From Leptolyngbya sp. NIES-2104 (GTDB taxonomy: Bacteria; Cyanobacteriota; Cyanobacteriia; Leptolyngbyales; Leptolyngbyaceae), in NCBI RefSeq assembly GCF_001485215.1, contig NZ_BBWW01000001.1, positions 5,270,001-5,334,000 on the forward strand: 64,000 bases of DNA, read 5' to 3'. Below are positions 26,943 through 36,300 of this stretch, one piece after another (position 1 is the first letter of the stretch; every line of letters begins with the position of its first letter). A model generated the notes under the pieces. That model was not told where the DNA came from. It was given only the letters and a program-made list of their open reading frames with translations, and did no database searches. A program made the translations under genes and the position numbers.

Positions 26943-28130
26943 TTGATTTGCACGACACTAGAAACTGTGGGGGAAATCTGCCAGAGCGTGGACGCGATTT
27001 TTCAGCTCCTGTTAAACGAACTGAAACAAGCCACCACCGCCTCTGAGCGAAACTGCCGGGAAGTTGCCGATCGACTGACCCAGGAAGTTGTCCGAATCTG
27101 TTCAGAAAGCAAACGGATTCAAGCATCTGGAGAAATTCAAACGTGGGCAACCACACTCGCGAAACACCGATTACAGCAATGTTTGACGTACTATCGCCTC
27201 GGTTCTCGTCGGGGTCGCGCTGAGTTGCACAGCAATTTGAGCGCGGTGATTTACCGTTACATCACGCCACCGCAAACCCAATCAAGTTATCAAGCGCGGT
27301 TAGTTCTAATCGAAGATTTCTTACAAGGCTTCTATATGGAAGCGCTGAATGCGTTTCGTCGGGAGTCGCAGTTGGGAGCGAGTTACACGCCTCGATCGAC
27401 GTTAGAACTTTCGGAATATATGGCGTTCACCGAGCGCTACGGCAAGCGGCGAATTCCTCTTCCCGGACATCGCAATCAGCAACTCATTATTCTCCGAGCG
27501 CAAACCTTCTCACAACAGCAACCGATCGAAACCCTAGTCGATCTAGAGCAAGCTGCTGAAGGTTCGATGTCCGAGGGCGAAAATCCTTGGAACATGGCAT
27601 CGATTCAGCAGGTTCGCGAACAAATGGTCGCTCAAGAACCGGAATTGGCAGAAGACACCCTACGCCAATCGGTGATTAAAGAACTCGTTGCCTACCTCGA
27701 AGAACGCAAGCAAACCGACTGCATCGACTACTTCACGTTGCGGCTTCAAGATTTGCCTGCGAATGAAATCGAAGCGATTTTGGGCTTAACCCCACGCCAG
27801 CGGGATTACTTACAGCAACGATTCAAATACCATTTGATTCGATTCTCGTTCTCGCACCATTGGGAACTCGTCCACCAGTGGCTAGAGGCAGACTTGGAGC
27901 GCAATCTCGGACTCTCGAATCGCCAGTGGCAAACGTTACAACAACGCGCCACGGCAAATCAAGCAAAACTCTTGGATCTCAAGCAACAAAAGTTACCGGA
28001 AAGCACGATCGCACAACGATTAGGTTGCACCGTGAATCAAGTTCAGAAACAATGGTTTAAACTCCTTGAGCAAGCTTGGGAAATTCGTAATGACCAAGAT
28101 TCCGGAGGAACCATCACGGCTGATGAATAG
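26943..28130 (+). CDS. hetZ: HetZ-like regulator
   Basis: 395 residues, close to HetZ of heterocyst formers (about 400). Long stretches follow the family: REVADRLTQEVVRICSESKR, YYRLGSRRGRAELHSNLSAV, IYRYITPPQTQSSYQARLVL, FTERYGKRRIPLPGHRNQQL and ILGLTPRQRDYLQQRFKYHL. A helix-turn-helix-like end (SNRQWQTLQQRATANQAKLL) fits its DNA-binding role early in heterocyst differentiation. The only plausible start here is TTG 26943. PatU follows 12 bases downstream. Family recognised from memory. Confidence 0.85.
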   Translation: MICTTLETVGEICQSVDAIFQLLLNELKQATTASERNCREVADRLTQEVVRICSESKRIQASGEIQTWATTLAKHRLQQCLTYYRLGSRRGRAELHSNLSAVIYRYITPPQTQSSYQARLVLIEDFLQGFYMEALNAFRRESQLGASYTPRSTLELSEYMAFTERYGKRRIPLPGHRNQQLIILRAQTFSQQQPIETLVDLEQAAEGSMSEGENPWNMASIQQVREQMVAQEPELAEDTLRQSVIKELVAYLEERKQTDCIDYFTLRLQDLPANEIEAILGLTPRQRDYLQQRFKYHLIRFSFSHHWELVHQWLEADLERNLGLSNRQWQTLQQRATANQAKLLDLKQQKLPESTIAQRLGCTVNQVQKQWFKLLEQAWEIRNDQDSGGTITADE

Positions 28131-28142
28131 GGTGTTATCACA

Positions 28143-29132
28143 ATGGATCACAACTTAGACAAGAGAACACAAGTTCTATTAAAACTGTTACAAAATCTCG
28201 GTCTTGTCGATCGACCTGATCTCCAGACAGATTTGCTACAGCCGCCCCTAAATCGTGATCCAGTCAGTGACTCCGTTCGTGGGATTAGTTCCTTCCGAAC
28301 GCGCTCCTCACACGAGGATTCATCACACCAACCGGGAGAGATACCTGCTGTGCAAGATCGTTTTCATGCGCTGCTAAAACATCGTCTTCTTCAGGAAGCT
28401 CAGAACAATCCGCCTCTTTTCCCTTGGGAAAAAGAATCTGTGGATTATGATGCTGAGCCGTCCCGAACGGAAGCGCAACCTGCTTTAGTGGCTGCATCTG
28501 TTTGGTTACAACAAATTCGTCACATGAATTTGCCGATTCCCATGCCCGAAGCGGTCATGACCGAACTTCTGGCGCGGTGCCAATCGGTGTTATTCTCCTC
28601 GCTCCGAGAAGGAGCAAAATTGGTTCGGGCAGTCGATACGCTGTTTCCGGGTCAAACTCAACTGCTGAACAATGTTGCGGGTTACGTGATGGTGTCACCG
28701 GCTCGGTCTAAGGTTGCCAAGCTGCAAGACCTCGCGATCGAAATTGGCGAAGAACTGCCCCAGTCCTACGAAGGCGCGATCGAGACGCAACAAATGGCGT
28801 TATCGCTCTTAGCAGCACGGGAAATTCTCAGCACGTTGATGCTGACGGTTTCGACGGATCACCCACAATTAGAGCGCGAATGGCTCACCGAACTGGGAGC
28901 GTTTACGCTGAAGGTTGGGTATGAAACTGAGCGGTTATCGATCGAAGCGATGCTTCCTTGTGGCGGCAGTTTGTCGTTTCAGGGCGACGAGTCTCGATCG
29001 CTCGTCGATCGCAATGATGCGGGTCGATTGAGCTTGGAGATTCGGGAATTCGATGTCGATCGTGTTTACCCGTTAGAGATTCGCTTGGGTGAGCAGGATT
29101 TACTGACGTTTGCGATCGGTGTTCAGAAATAA
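28143..29132 (+). CDS. patU: PatU-like protein downstream of hetZ
   Basis: 329 residues. The N-terminus is short and helical (LDKRTQVLLKLLQNLGLVDR), followed by a disordered linker with LFPWEKE. The conserved C-terminal half carries VWLQQIRHMNLPIPMPEAVM, AVDTLFPGQTQLLNNVAGYV and MVSPARSKVAKLQDLAIEIG. This matches the PatU/PatU3 family encoded next to hetZ. In Anabaena hetZ and patU3 act in opposite ways on heterocyst patterning. Here the genes are an operon with a strong terminator behind. Confidence 0.78.
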   Translation: MDHNLDKRTQVLLKLLQNLGLVDRPDLQTDLLQPPLNRDPVSDSVRGISSFRTRSSHEDSSHQPGEIPAVQDRFHALLKHRLLQEAQNNPPLFPWEKESVDYDAEPSRTEAQPALVAASVWLQQIRHMNLPIPMPEAVMTELLARCQSVLFSSLREGAKLVRAVDTLFPGQTQLLNNVAGYVMVSPARSKVAKLQDLAIEIGEELPQSYEGAIETQQMALSLLAAREILSTLMLTVSTDHPQLEREWLTELGAFTLKVGYETERLSIEAMLPCGGSLSFQGDESRSLVDRNDAGRLSLEIREFDVDRVYPLEIRLGEQDLLTFAIGVQK

Positions 29133-29150
29133 AATTTGAGGCTGTGATTC

Positions 29151-29188
29151 AAGGGTGGAGGCGAATTGCTTCCACCCTTCATTTTTTT
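29151..29188 (+). terminator. Terminator of the hetZ-patU operon
   Basis: AAGGGTGGA (29151-29159) and TCCACCCTT (29171-29179) form a perfect 9-bp stem with an 11-base loop, followed by CATTTTTTT on the plus strand. Confidence 0.88.
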
Positions 29189-29291
29189 GCTTACAAAGCT
29201 TCGATTTTGACGGCTCTGTCGTTGTAGATTAGCTCCCCTCACCTAAGAAACAATGCAGCGTTAGTTGCACGTGAGACAGGATTAATATTCC

Positions 29292-29891
29292 TCAATTTCG
29301 CTCACTTAACTGTTGCTCTAATTGAGCAATACGAGCGTGTAGGGGAGCCACTATCGTCTCTACTTCAGCCGCCGAGTAGCGAATCGGGATGTGCTGCGGA
29401 CAGTTCTCGCTGATTGCTTCTACATGGAAAAGAATTGCACGTTCAACCTCAGCGAGATAACCAGGAACTCGAAGCTGCTCGATTAATTTCGCATCTCCTT
29501 CAACAAATTCGGCTCTGCCCCAAATCTTGATGCGTTTGCGGTGACGGTAATCCATCAGAAATAGAAATGCCTTATCATTGCCGGACAGATTGCCGATCGT
29601 AATGTACTGTACATTGCCCGCGAAATCAGCAAAGCCTAGTGTTTTTTCGTCCAGCACCTTGAGGAATCCTGGTGAACCCCCGCGAAACTGAATGTAAGGG
29701 TAGCCCTTAGAACTGACCGTTCCTAAATAAAACCCATCGAGCTGAGCAATAAATTCCTCAATTTTTGGGGTGATGGTATCGTTAGCAGAACCACTGGCGA
29801 TATATTTCTCATAAGTTTGCCGCGATCCTCGTTGTTCCTGTGCAGCTTTGACTTCAGGTGTGAATGCAATTTCTCCAAACTTGCGTGGCAT
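29292..29891 (-). CDS. Pyridoxamine 5'-phosphate oxidase-like flavin protein
   Basis: 199 residues starting MPRKFGEIAFTPEVKAAQEQ. The split-barrel flavin-binding core is visible in LDGFYLGTVSSKGYPYIQFR and GGSPGFLKVLDEKTLGFADF, with a further FLFLMDYRHRKRIKIWGRAE strand. A C-terminal coiled helix (LHARIAQLEQQLSER) is an addition. Such proteins reduce or bind small electrophiles or F420/FMN substrates; the exact substrate is unknown. It follows the GST gene by 9 bases and is probably controlled by the divergent TetR repressor. Confidence 0.85.
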   Translation of the reverse strand: MPRKFGEIAFTPEVKAAQEQRGSRQTYEKYIASGSANDTITPKIEEFIAQLDGFYLGTVSSKGYPYIQFRGGSPGFLKVLDEKTLGFADFAGNVQYITIGNLSGNDKAFLFLMDYRHRKRIKIWGRAEFVEGDAKLIEQLRVPGYLAEVERAILFHVEAISENCPQHIPIRYSAAEVETIVAPLHARIAQLEQQLSERN

Positions 29892-29900
29892 AATCTTCTC

Positions 29901-30518
29901 CTAAACGGTGCTCGATGCTTCAATTCCATTCATCGCGATGAAACCGGGAAGACGTTTGACGCGATCGAGCCACTCAAGCACGCTGGGATAATTGTCGAGA
30001 CTAATCTTGCCATCGGGACTTAGGGCAATGTAAGGAAACACTGCAACATCAGCGATTGTTGGATGTCCCAGTTCCAGCCATTCCTGCTGTGCTAGATGAT
30101 GATTCAGTTGAGTCAAGATAAACTCAGATTTTTGAGTTGCCAGTTCCAAATTGATGCTTGTGAGATTAAACAGATGATGCAAGCGTGCCGATTCGGGACC
30201 CTGTCGGATTTCCCCTGCTGTTGTTGAGAGCCAGCGCACGACTCGACTCATCGATTCTGCCTCCAATGGTAGCCAAGACTGATCACCATACTGCCGTGCT
30301 AAATACACCAGAATCGCTTGGGCATCTGGCAGCACGATGTCTTCGTCAACCAGAACTGGAACTTGTCCAAATGGATTTAGAGCCAAGAATTCAGGCTGTT
30401 TGTGTGCGCCCTTGAGCAAATCGACTTGAATCCACTCGTAATTTAGGTTCAGCAGCGACAGCATGAGTTTTGCTTTGTAGCTGTTGCCAGAAACGCTGTG
30501 TCCATAAAGTTGAAGCAT
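29901..30518 (-). CDS. Glutathione S-transferase
   Basis: 205 residues. The N-terminal thioredoxin-like half has MLQLYGHSVSGNSYKAKLML, NPFGQVPVLVDEDIVLPDAQ (cis-Pro and the E/D-A/S glutathione contact) and AILVYLARQYG. The C-terminal helical half ends WLDRVKRLPGFIAMNGIE. It would conjugate or reduce electrophiles in the cytoplasm. It leads a two-gene operon divergent from a TetR regulator, which points to an inducible detoxification unit. Confidence 0.92.
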   Translation of the reverse strand: MLQLYGHSVSGNSYKAKLMLSLLNLNYEWIQVDLLKGAHKQPEFLALNPFGQVPVLVDEDIVLPDAQAILVYLARQYGDQSWLPLEAESMSRVVRWLSTTAGEIRQGPESARLHHLFNLTSINLELATQKSEFILTQLNHHLAQQEWLELGHPTIADVAVFPYIALSPDGKISLDNYPSVLEWLDRVKRLPGFIAMNGIEASSTV

Positions 30519-30538
30519 GATTTGTTTTTTCCGAAGTG

Positions 30539-30580
30539 TACCGTTCGTCCGGTCTAACTAACTGTACCGAACGTTTGGTA
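30539..30580. promoter_or_regulatory. Probable TetR operator pair in the GST-tetR intergenic region
   Basis: Two related palindromes lie in the 94-base divergent gap: TACCGTTCGTCCGGT (30539-30553) and TACCGAACGTTTGGTA (30565-30580). The second matches its own reverse complement at 14 of 16 positions. Centre spacing is about 26 bases. This is the normal place and shape for operators of a TetR-family repressor acting on both genes. Confidence 0.65.
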
Positions 30581-30612
30581 TACTGTCAATCAGTCCGTTT
30601 AACTTTCCACTC

Positions 30613-31167
30613 ATGCCTAAAGAAACCCACATTCCTTGCTTATTGCGTCTATTTCGGCAATATGGCTATGATGGTGCAACTCTAGCCAAAATCTCTGAGG
30701 CAACAGGGTTAGGAAAAGCTAGCCTTTACCACCACTTTCCTAGGGGCAAAGATGAAATGGTTGAAGCAGTGCTAGATGCTCTAGAAGGCTGGATGAATCA
30801 AAATATCCTACAAGCGCTAAAAGCTTCAGGTGATCCCCTATCTCGATTCGAGCAAATGTGCGATCGCTTAAGCGAAGTTTATGAAGAAGGAACACAACCT
30901 TGCTTATCAGCAATTTTGCTGTTAGGTTCTGCTCGTGATATATTTCACGATCGCGTCAAAGTACTCTACCGGGCTTGGATTGAAGCGATTGCAGAAGTTT
31001 TAGTGACGGCGGGTTTAGATCACACAGCAGCGACGCAGCGAGGAGAAGATGCTGTCATTACAATTCAAGGTAGTTTAATTCTGTCCCAGGGGCTGAATGA
31101 TTCTGTTTCTTTTCAAAGAGCTATCAAACAGTTGCCACAGCAGTTATGCAGGGATTTAAACCTATAG
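30613..31167 (+). CDS. TetR/AcrR-family transcriptional repressor
   Basis: 184 residues. The N-terminal helix-turn-helix is clear: LRLFRQYGYDGATLAKISEA, TGLGKASLYHHFPRGKDEMV. The C-terminal ligand-binding helical domain includes PCLSAILLLGSARDIFHDRV and ends GLNDSVSFQRAIKQLPQQL, a type found in LmrA/YxaF-like regulators. It probably represses the divergent GST-flavin protein operon and itself through the palindromes between them. Inducer unknown. Confidence 0.88.
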   Translation: MPKETHIPCLLRLFRQYGYDGATLAKISEATGLGKASLYHHFPRGKDEMVEAVLDALEGWMNQNILQALKASGDPLSRFEQMCDRLSEVYEEGTQPCLSAILLLGSARDIFHDRVKVLYRAWIEAIAEVLVTAGLDHTAATQRGEDAVITIQGSLILSQGLNDSVSFQRAIKQLPQQLCRDLNL

Positions 31168-31189
31168 CTCTTTACTGAATTGATCGACT

Positions 31190-31591
31190 CTAATCTCGAT
31201 CGACTTCCCGCAATGCCTCAAGATAGTCGATCGCGGCTTCCATCCGACTTCGATAATTACAAGCAAATTCCTCAAACCATCGCCCCTCACTCGAATTCGG
31301 GTCAAGCATCTTTAACCATTCCTCAGCCCGAACAACTAAAGCTTGGCGGCGCTGTTGCTTGAGTTGTTCAAGGCGTTCTTGTTTTTGTTGGGCTTCTTGG
31401 TTGAGAGAGTCTTGGCGCTCTTGCTTTAATTCATCGAAAAGACGATCGCTAGACGGACTAGGGACAACCTGCGGTGAACCATCGATTTGTTTGAGCAAAT
31501 CATCGATCGACGATCGCGCCGCGTTTGCAGCAGGGCGAGGTTCAGCAGGAGAATTGTTCAGACTGTTGAGTAATTTATCGATCTCATCCAT
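31190..31591 (-). CDS. Hypothetical coiled-coil protein downstream of the VWA gene
   Basis: 133 residues: MDEIDKLLNSLNNSPAEPRP, a Pro/Ala-rich linker, DDLLKQIDGSP, a Gln/Glu/Arg coiled coil (QEAQQKQERLEQLKQQRRQA), then a C-terminal helical cap EEWLKMLDPNSSEGRWFEEF. The cap resembles small cyanobacterial salt/stress-type conserved proteins, but no named family is assigned. It lies 15 bases after the VWA gene on the same strand and probably works with it. Confidence 0.7.
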   Translation of the reverse strand: MDEIDKLLNSLNNSPAEPRPAANAARSSIDDLLKQIDGSPQVVPSPSSDRLFDELKQERQDSLNQEAQQKQERLEQLKQQRRQALVVRAEEWLKMLDPNSSEGRWFEEFACNYRSRMEAAIDYLEALREVDRD

Positions 31592-31606
31592 CGTCCGTCT
31601 TGTAGA

Positions 31607-32224
31607 TTAATCAGCGATCGCGTTCATCAACACTTCGGCAAGACTCAAATCTGCCATGTCATCCATTGTAATCGTGTCGCAGATGTCGAACTTCGCGCCC
31701 ACACCGGAAAGCTGATCATCAAGTGCCGCGAGAAACTGTTTTGCTCCTGGGTCGTTACCGATTTGGAGGAAGGTGATTGCGAGTTCTTCATCGCGTTCCA
31801 TTTGTTGAGTGGAGCGGATGATTGCATCGATCACGGCTCGTCGATCGTCGGGTGCGCCATCGGTTACGACTAGAATCGTTTCGCCTGATTTGGTTTTTCC
31901 AGCGGCTTTCCGTTGGAAATAATTTTGAGTGGCATCCCATAACACCGAGGCGAGATTGGTTGAACCGATCGGATCGTTCTCCATAAAAATCTGTTCGACT
32001 TTGCTAGAAGTCACATCATCGTAACGCTTGAACCGACTTGAAAATAGATAAACCGTGATGCCTTCTGGATCAAATTGTTCACACTTACGAGCGAGGGCAA
32101 GCGTCGATTCTTGTAGGGCTTCCCAACGGCTTCGACCTCCGGGTTGATCCGCCATAGACATACTTCCGCTTTTATCGAGAATAAGGGTATAGTCCCGATT
32201 CTTGAGCGACTCAAAACCTGACAT
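31607..32224 (-). CDS. VWA-domain (von Willebrand factor A) protein
   Basis: 205 residues from ATG 32224; an in-frame TTG at 32230 adds two. The MIDAS metal site is complete: DKSGSMS (DxSxS) near the start, the conserved Thr in GSTNLASVLWDA, and the Asp in TILVVTDGAPDDRRAV. It probably binds partner proteins through a divalent cation in the cytoplasm, as no signal or membrane helix is seen. It forms an operon with the downstream coiled-coil gene. Confidence 0.88.
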   Translation of the reverse strand: MSGFESLKNRDYTLILDKSGSMSMADQPGGRSRWEALQESTLALARKCEQFDPEGITVYLFSSRFKRYDDVTSSKVEQIFMENDPIGSTNLASVLWDATQNYFQRKAAGKTKSGETILVVTDGAPDDRRAVIDAIIRSTQQMERDEELAITFLQIGNDPGAKQFLAALDDQLSGVGAKFDICDTITMDDMADLSLAEVLMNAIAD

Positions 32225-32290
32225 GGGCAACTTCTCCTTTAGAATTCGCCTTCAGTTTTCCCAAAGTATTACTACAGCATGCCAATAGGA

Positions 32291-32313
32291 AAGCCCGGAA
32301 AATTTCCGGGCTT
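32291..32313. terminator. Hairpin after ndhD
   Basis: AAGCCCGGAAA and TTTCCGGGCTT form a perfect 11-bp stem with a single unpaired base between arms, so the actual loop opens to four or more bases. It lies 25 bases past the ndhD stop. The T-tract is weak on both strands. Confidence 0.65.
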
Positions 32314-32337
32314 GTTCAAATCCATCAGGGACTATGC

Positions 32338-33936
32338 CTACTTCAGCATTCCCAGCAATTCAGGTTCAGGAGCGGAAATTTGAGGAGCCGCTAAACCAGG
32401 GAAAGCCACCATTTGTTGAGCGATCACTGGAACCGCGTTTCGAGCATTTTGCGCGACTTGAACGGTTTTCACATCGTAAGTTTGGGTAATCAGTTTAGGA
32501 TAGAGACCGATTGCAACGATCGGGATAATCAAAGCTGCCGTGATGAACAATTCTCTGGGATTTGCATCAAGGAAGACTTCTTTTTCAACCGCTTTACCTT
32601 CTTTGCCGTAGAACATTTCACGCAGCATCGAGAGTAAGTAAATCGGGGTGACAATCAAACCAACCGCAGAGAGTAAGACAATGACGGTTTTGAAAACCGA
32701 AGTGTAAGCGTCGCTCGTGGTGAAACCGAGGAAGATTGCCAATTCACCGACAAAGCCGCTCATTCCAGGAAGTGCCAGCGATGCCATCGAACAAATCGTG
32801 AACAGTGCAAAGGTCGAAGGCATTTTCTTTGCCAAGCCGCCCATGTCATCCATGTTCAGCGTATGAGTACGATCGTAGGTGACACCCGCTAAGAAGAAGA
32901 GCGCTGCTGCAATCAAACCGTGAGACACCATTTGCAGAACCGCACCGCTCATTCCGATTTCGGTGAAGGAAGCGATACCGAGCAACACGAAGCCCATGTG
33001 CGAAATCGACGAGTAAGCCATCCGACGCTTCAGGTTACGTTGAGCAAAAGAAGCTAATGCACCGTAGATGATGTTGACGATTCCGAGGATTGCGAGAACT
33101 GGAGCAAAGTACACATGAGCATGAGGTAGCATTTCCATGTTCATGCGAATCAGCGCGTAACCACCCATTTTTAGCAACACACCTGCCAGAATCATCGAAA
33201 CCGGAGCGGAAGCTTCACCGTGAGCATCAGGTAACCAGGTGTGCAGCGGGAAAATCGGGAGTTTGACACCGTAAGCAATCAGCAGACCTGCATAAACCAG
33301 CAATTCAAAGGACAGTGAGTAGTCTTTCAGTCCTAGCTCCTGCATGTTGAAGGTGAAGTTGTCACCGTAGAATGCCATCGCCAACGCCCCAACCAAGATG
33401 AAGATCGAAGCGAGTGCAGTGTAAAGAATGAACTTTGTTGCGGCATAGAGGCGTTTTGGTCCGCCCCAGATTGCGACCAAGATATAGACCGGAACCAGTT
33501 CGACTTCCCACAGTAGGAAGAACTGAATCATGTCTTGGGCGCAGAAGACTCCGATTTGAGCTGCGTACATGACGAGCATCAAGAAGAAGAATAGACGCGG
33601 TTTGTTCGTGACTTTCCAGCCTGCCAGCATTGAGAGGGTTGTCACCAGAGCGGCGAGAACCACCAGCGGCATCGAAATTCCATCGACTGCAAGCGACCAG
33701 TTAATACCCAGTTGCGGAATCCAAGAATAGCTTTCGGTCAACTGAAAATCTGGGTTCTGGAAGTCGTAGTGTTTCCAAAACGTATAAATCGAGAGAACGA
33801 GATCCGCCAAACCGACTCCTAATCCGTACCAGCGTACCGTTTTCCCTTGTTTATCAGGGATGAGCGGGATTAGAAGGGACGCTGCAAAGGGCAGCAGAAT
33901 TAGCGTCGTTAACCAAGGAAAAGAAGTACTCACCAT
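32338..33936 (-). CDS. ndhD: NAD(P)H-quinone oxidoreductase subunit 4 (NdhD)
   Basis: About 532 residues from ATG 33936 ([20 protein letters not shown]), which fits NdhD N-termini; the frame is open to 34023. Fourteen or so membrane helices carry the Mrp-antiporter-like proton-channel signatures: [17 protein letters not shown] (conserved Glu), the broken helix near [18 protein letters not shown], and [20 protein letters not shown] (Lys/His). It belongs to the NDH-1 complex of respiration and cyclic electron flow. No ndhF is adjacent, so D1 versus D2 type is unresolved. Confidence 0.95.
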   Translation of the reverse strand: MVSTSFPWLTTLILLPFAASLLIPLIPDKQGKTVRWYGLGVGLADLVLSIYTFWKHYDFQNPDFQLTESYSWIPQLGINWSLAVDGISMPLVVLAALVTTLSMLAGWKVTNKPRLFFFLMLVMYAAQIGVFCAQDMIQFFLLWEVELVPVYILVAIWGGPKRLYAATKFILYTALASIFILVGALAMAFYGDNFTFNMQELGLKDYSLSFELLVYAGLLIAYGVKLPIFPLHTWLPDAHGEASAPVSMILAGVLLKMGGYALIRMNMEMLPHAHVYFAPVLAILGIVNIIYGALASFAQRNLKRRMAYSSISHMGFVLLGIASFTEIGMSGAVLQMVSHGLIAAALFFLAGVTYDRTHTLNMDDMGGLAKKMPSTFALFTICSMASLALPGMSGFVGELAIFLGFTTSDAYTSVFKTVIVLLSAVGLIVTPIYLLSMLREMFYGKEGKAVEKEVFLDANPRELFITAALIIPIVAIGLYPKLITQTYDVKTVQVAQNARNAVPVIAQQMVAFPGLAAPQISAPEPELLGMLK

Positions 33937-34542
33937 GACATCAGTGACCAAGTTGTAGAGAGCAAAGGGGGTATCGGTCGGTGTAAAGCACCAGTGACTC
34001 AATCCGCTAAGAAGCCCAATCAAATCAAAAAGAAGACGGTCAAACGGTGGGCGGCGGGAGTCGTGGCGGCGGAAAGTGTCTCTAAAGCGAGGCGGCGGTC
34101 ACAATTCCCACAAGGTACTTGGCGGATCAAGCGTTCGAGCGGAGGACAATCCGATGAGGATTTGTACCTACTGAGATAATCTTACTCCAGTTTTGTTAAG
34201 TAAAGTGAACTTAAACGACGGAATGTAGGGTTTTTGGCATTGGACTATCAGAAGGTGAAACATAGAAATCCCTTATCCACAGGACTTTCTAGTGATGACA
34301 CTGCGAAGATTCTCTATGAACCACCGCGTTTACGGATTAAAGCATCCGCAGCCATCAGAACTTTACAATGGTTTACATTATAGTAAGCCGCTGTGAATCG
34401 TGACAAAAATTTAACAATTGGCTCTACCGCTTGATGGATGAAGGTTTCAGCGGTTTTATTTGGAGGCGTGCGACTTTACGATCGACATTTCCTAACATTT
34501 GACTGAGATAAAAAGTGAGCGATTTCGGACTGATTCGCGGAA
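33937..34542. other. Long leader/intergenic region upstream of ndhD
   Basis: About 600 bases between ndhD and the glycosyltransferase, both on the minus strand. The ndhD-proximal 150 bases are purine- and GC-rich on the plus strand (GTGGGCGGCGGGAGTCG near 34047). A weak hairpin ACCGCT/AGCGGT followed by TTTATTT lies near 34420-34460. No gene or known RNA is recognised; the ndhD promoter should be here. Confidence 0.35.
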
Positions 34543-35475
34543 TTACGATCGCTTCAGCGAAACCATTCCCTGTAACGCTTTGATCAAATAACCAATTTGT
34601 CCATAGCTGTAAACGAGATTTTCAAACCGTTGAGCGGGATCAGCGGCAAGCTTGATCGATTTATACAGTCCTCGGATTAAGCGTTCTCCGCCGCGTCGAA
34701 ATTGTCCGAATCCGGCTTCTCCGGCGATTTGTTCTCGATAGCATTCACTAATTCCTTGCCACCAACCACGATCGAGAAACCACTGGCGTTTTACCCGTTC
34801 CGGTGCGACATGATGCGCGACGTGGGCAGTGGGCAGATAGGCGACTTCCCAATCTGTTTGAAGCGCCAGATTGGTCATATGAAGTTCTTCGTTTGAAAGC
34901 AAATTCTTGCCGACTCGACCGAGATTGGGATCGAATCCGCCGATCTGATCGAGGAAGGATTTACGAATCGAGTAATTTAAGCCGCGTGGGGTCAATCCGG
35001 GACGATCGATTTTCACAACCGTATCTCCCAAATCATAAGCACCTAGATTTCCAGCGAGTCCATCAGAGAGCCATTCGGGGGCTGTGATTCCGTCTGTCCA
35101 AATGAGAGTGACTTTACCGCCTGCGATCGCAAGCCTCGGATTTCCTCGATAGGCGTTGTAAATTGTTTTGAGCCAGTGAGGAGACGCGATCGCATCATCA
35201 TCTAAGTACGCCAAGATTTCACCGTAAGCAAGTTTTGCTCCTGTATTTCGTGCCACCGATAAACCGAGTTCTGACTCGTAAATGTAGCGGAGTCGTTCAT
35301 CTTTGAGGCGGGATTCAACGACTGAGCGAGTTTGATCGGTTGAGGCGTTGTCTACGATGATGATTTCAAAATCGGCGAAGTCTTGGGCGAGGAGACTATC
35401 GATCGCTAAACCGAGATAGCGATCGCGATTGTGGGTGCAGATAATAGCGGAGACAAGCGGTTTCGGCGTGACCAT
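34543..35475 (-). CDS. Family 2 glycosyltransferase
   Basis: 310 residues. GT-A fold: VSAIICTHNRDRYLGLAIDS at the start, FEIIIVDNASTDQTRSVVES, the DxD-type metal motif in EILAYLDDDAIASPHWLKTI, and an acceptor-side WWQGISECYREQ. A C-terminal helical extension (LVYSYGQIGYLIKAL) may lie on the membrane. It would transfer a sugar to a polysaccharide or lipid carrier. Alone in its unit; acceptor unknown. Confidence 0.92.
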   Translation of the reverse strand: MVTPKPLVSAIICTHNRDRYLGLAIDSLLAQDFADFEIIIVDNASTDQTRSVVESRLKDERLRYIYESELGLSVARNTGAKLAYGEILAYLDDDAIASPHWLKTIYNAYRGNPRLAIAGGKVTLIWTDGITAPEWLSDGLAGNLGAYDLGDTVVKIDRPGLTPRGLNYSIRKSFLDQIGGFDPNLGRVGKNLLSNEELHMTNLALQTDWEVAYLPTAHVAHHVAPERVKRQWFLDRGWWQGISECYREQIAGEAGFGQFRRGGERLIRGLYKSIKLAADPAQRFENLVYSYGQIGYLIKALQGMVSLKRS

Positions 35476-35517
35476 AACAGAACTTGAGTAAAATCAAGCT
35501 CAGAGTACCCGAACGCT

Positions 35518-36228
35518 TTAGTCTTTCATCTTGCTATGTAGGCTCACGAGCGATTCAGCCAATCCAGTAAGGCGATTTTCGAGATGCTGTTTGCGATCGA
35601 GCAGTTGGCGAAGTTTGTGATATCTAGCGATCGCGAGACTCAGACTGGGAATCTGATCCGCAGGACAGGGATAAGACCAGCGTTGACCGTCAGCGTTAAT
35701 TCCACAGAGACGGTATCCGGCTTTCGGTGCGCCTTTCGTTCCGGGAATTGGACTCGCGCAAATCTCCTCAATGTAAGACATTAATTGATCAACTTCTGCA
35801 TGACGCAAGGTGGAAAGATCACCGAGGGGCTGACCTGCATCGGATTCGAGCCAACCATCGACAATCGGACCTTCAAGATAAAGATCCTGAATTTGGCGCA
35901 GGGTTTGATTCAATTCGGCTTGCCAGTTGTCCGCGATCGTTTTCATTTCTAGCAGCAAGCTGGAAGCGAGTGCTGGATTTGTTGCGTTGCGGTGACTGGT
36001 GAAACTTGGAGTTTTGAGCTTGGGTAAATTGAGCGGCTTCGGCTCGTTGTCGATTGTGGGAGGAGTGACAATTTCTGGCTCGATCGCTTTGGGGGGCTTC
36101 GTGTGCAGATCAAATGAAACCGAACGCTGAGAAACTTCAGGTTCAGGAGTTGGGGCAGTGGATAGGGTCGGAACTTTCTTATTGAGTTGAAGGAGCGTTT
36201 CTTCAATCCGACGCAGATCTTTCTTCAT
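35518..36228 (-). CDS. Hypothetical cyanobacterial protein
   Basis: 236 residues: a short coiled start (MKKDLRRIEETLLQLNKKVP), a Pro-rich disordered region to about residue 85, then a folded part with YLEGPIVDGWLESDAG, HAEVDQLMSYIEEICASPIP and AGYRLCGINADGQRWSYPCP. It ends in a coiled coil (LRQLLDRKQHLENRL). Not recognised. Divergent from cobU. Confidence 0.65.
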   Translation of the reverse strand: MKKDLRRIEETLLQLNKKVPTLSTAPTPEPEVSQRSVSFDLHTKPPKAIEPEIVTPPTIDNEPKPLNLPKLKTPSFTSHRNATNPALASSLLLEMKTIADNWQAELNQTLRQIQDLYLEGPIVDGWLESDAGQPLGDLSTLRHAEVDQLMSYIEEICASPIPGTKGAPKAGYRLCGINADGQRWSYPCPADQIPSLSLAIARYHKLRQLLDRKQHLENRLTGLAESLVSLHSKMKD

Positions 36229-36300
36229 TGCTGCTTGAATTCCCTTGAATCGAGGTAAACGTTATTGTAGCGGTGAATTCAATTTCGGGATAGGTGCAGG

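Noticed and set aside
36229-36300. Cobalamin riboswitch before cobU
   Set aside because: The gap is only 72 bases and no B12-box or kissing-loop sequence is visible.
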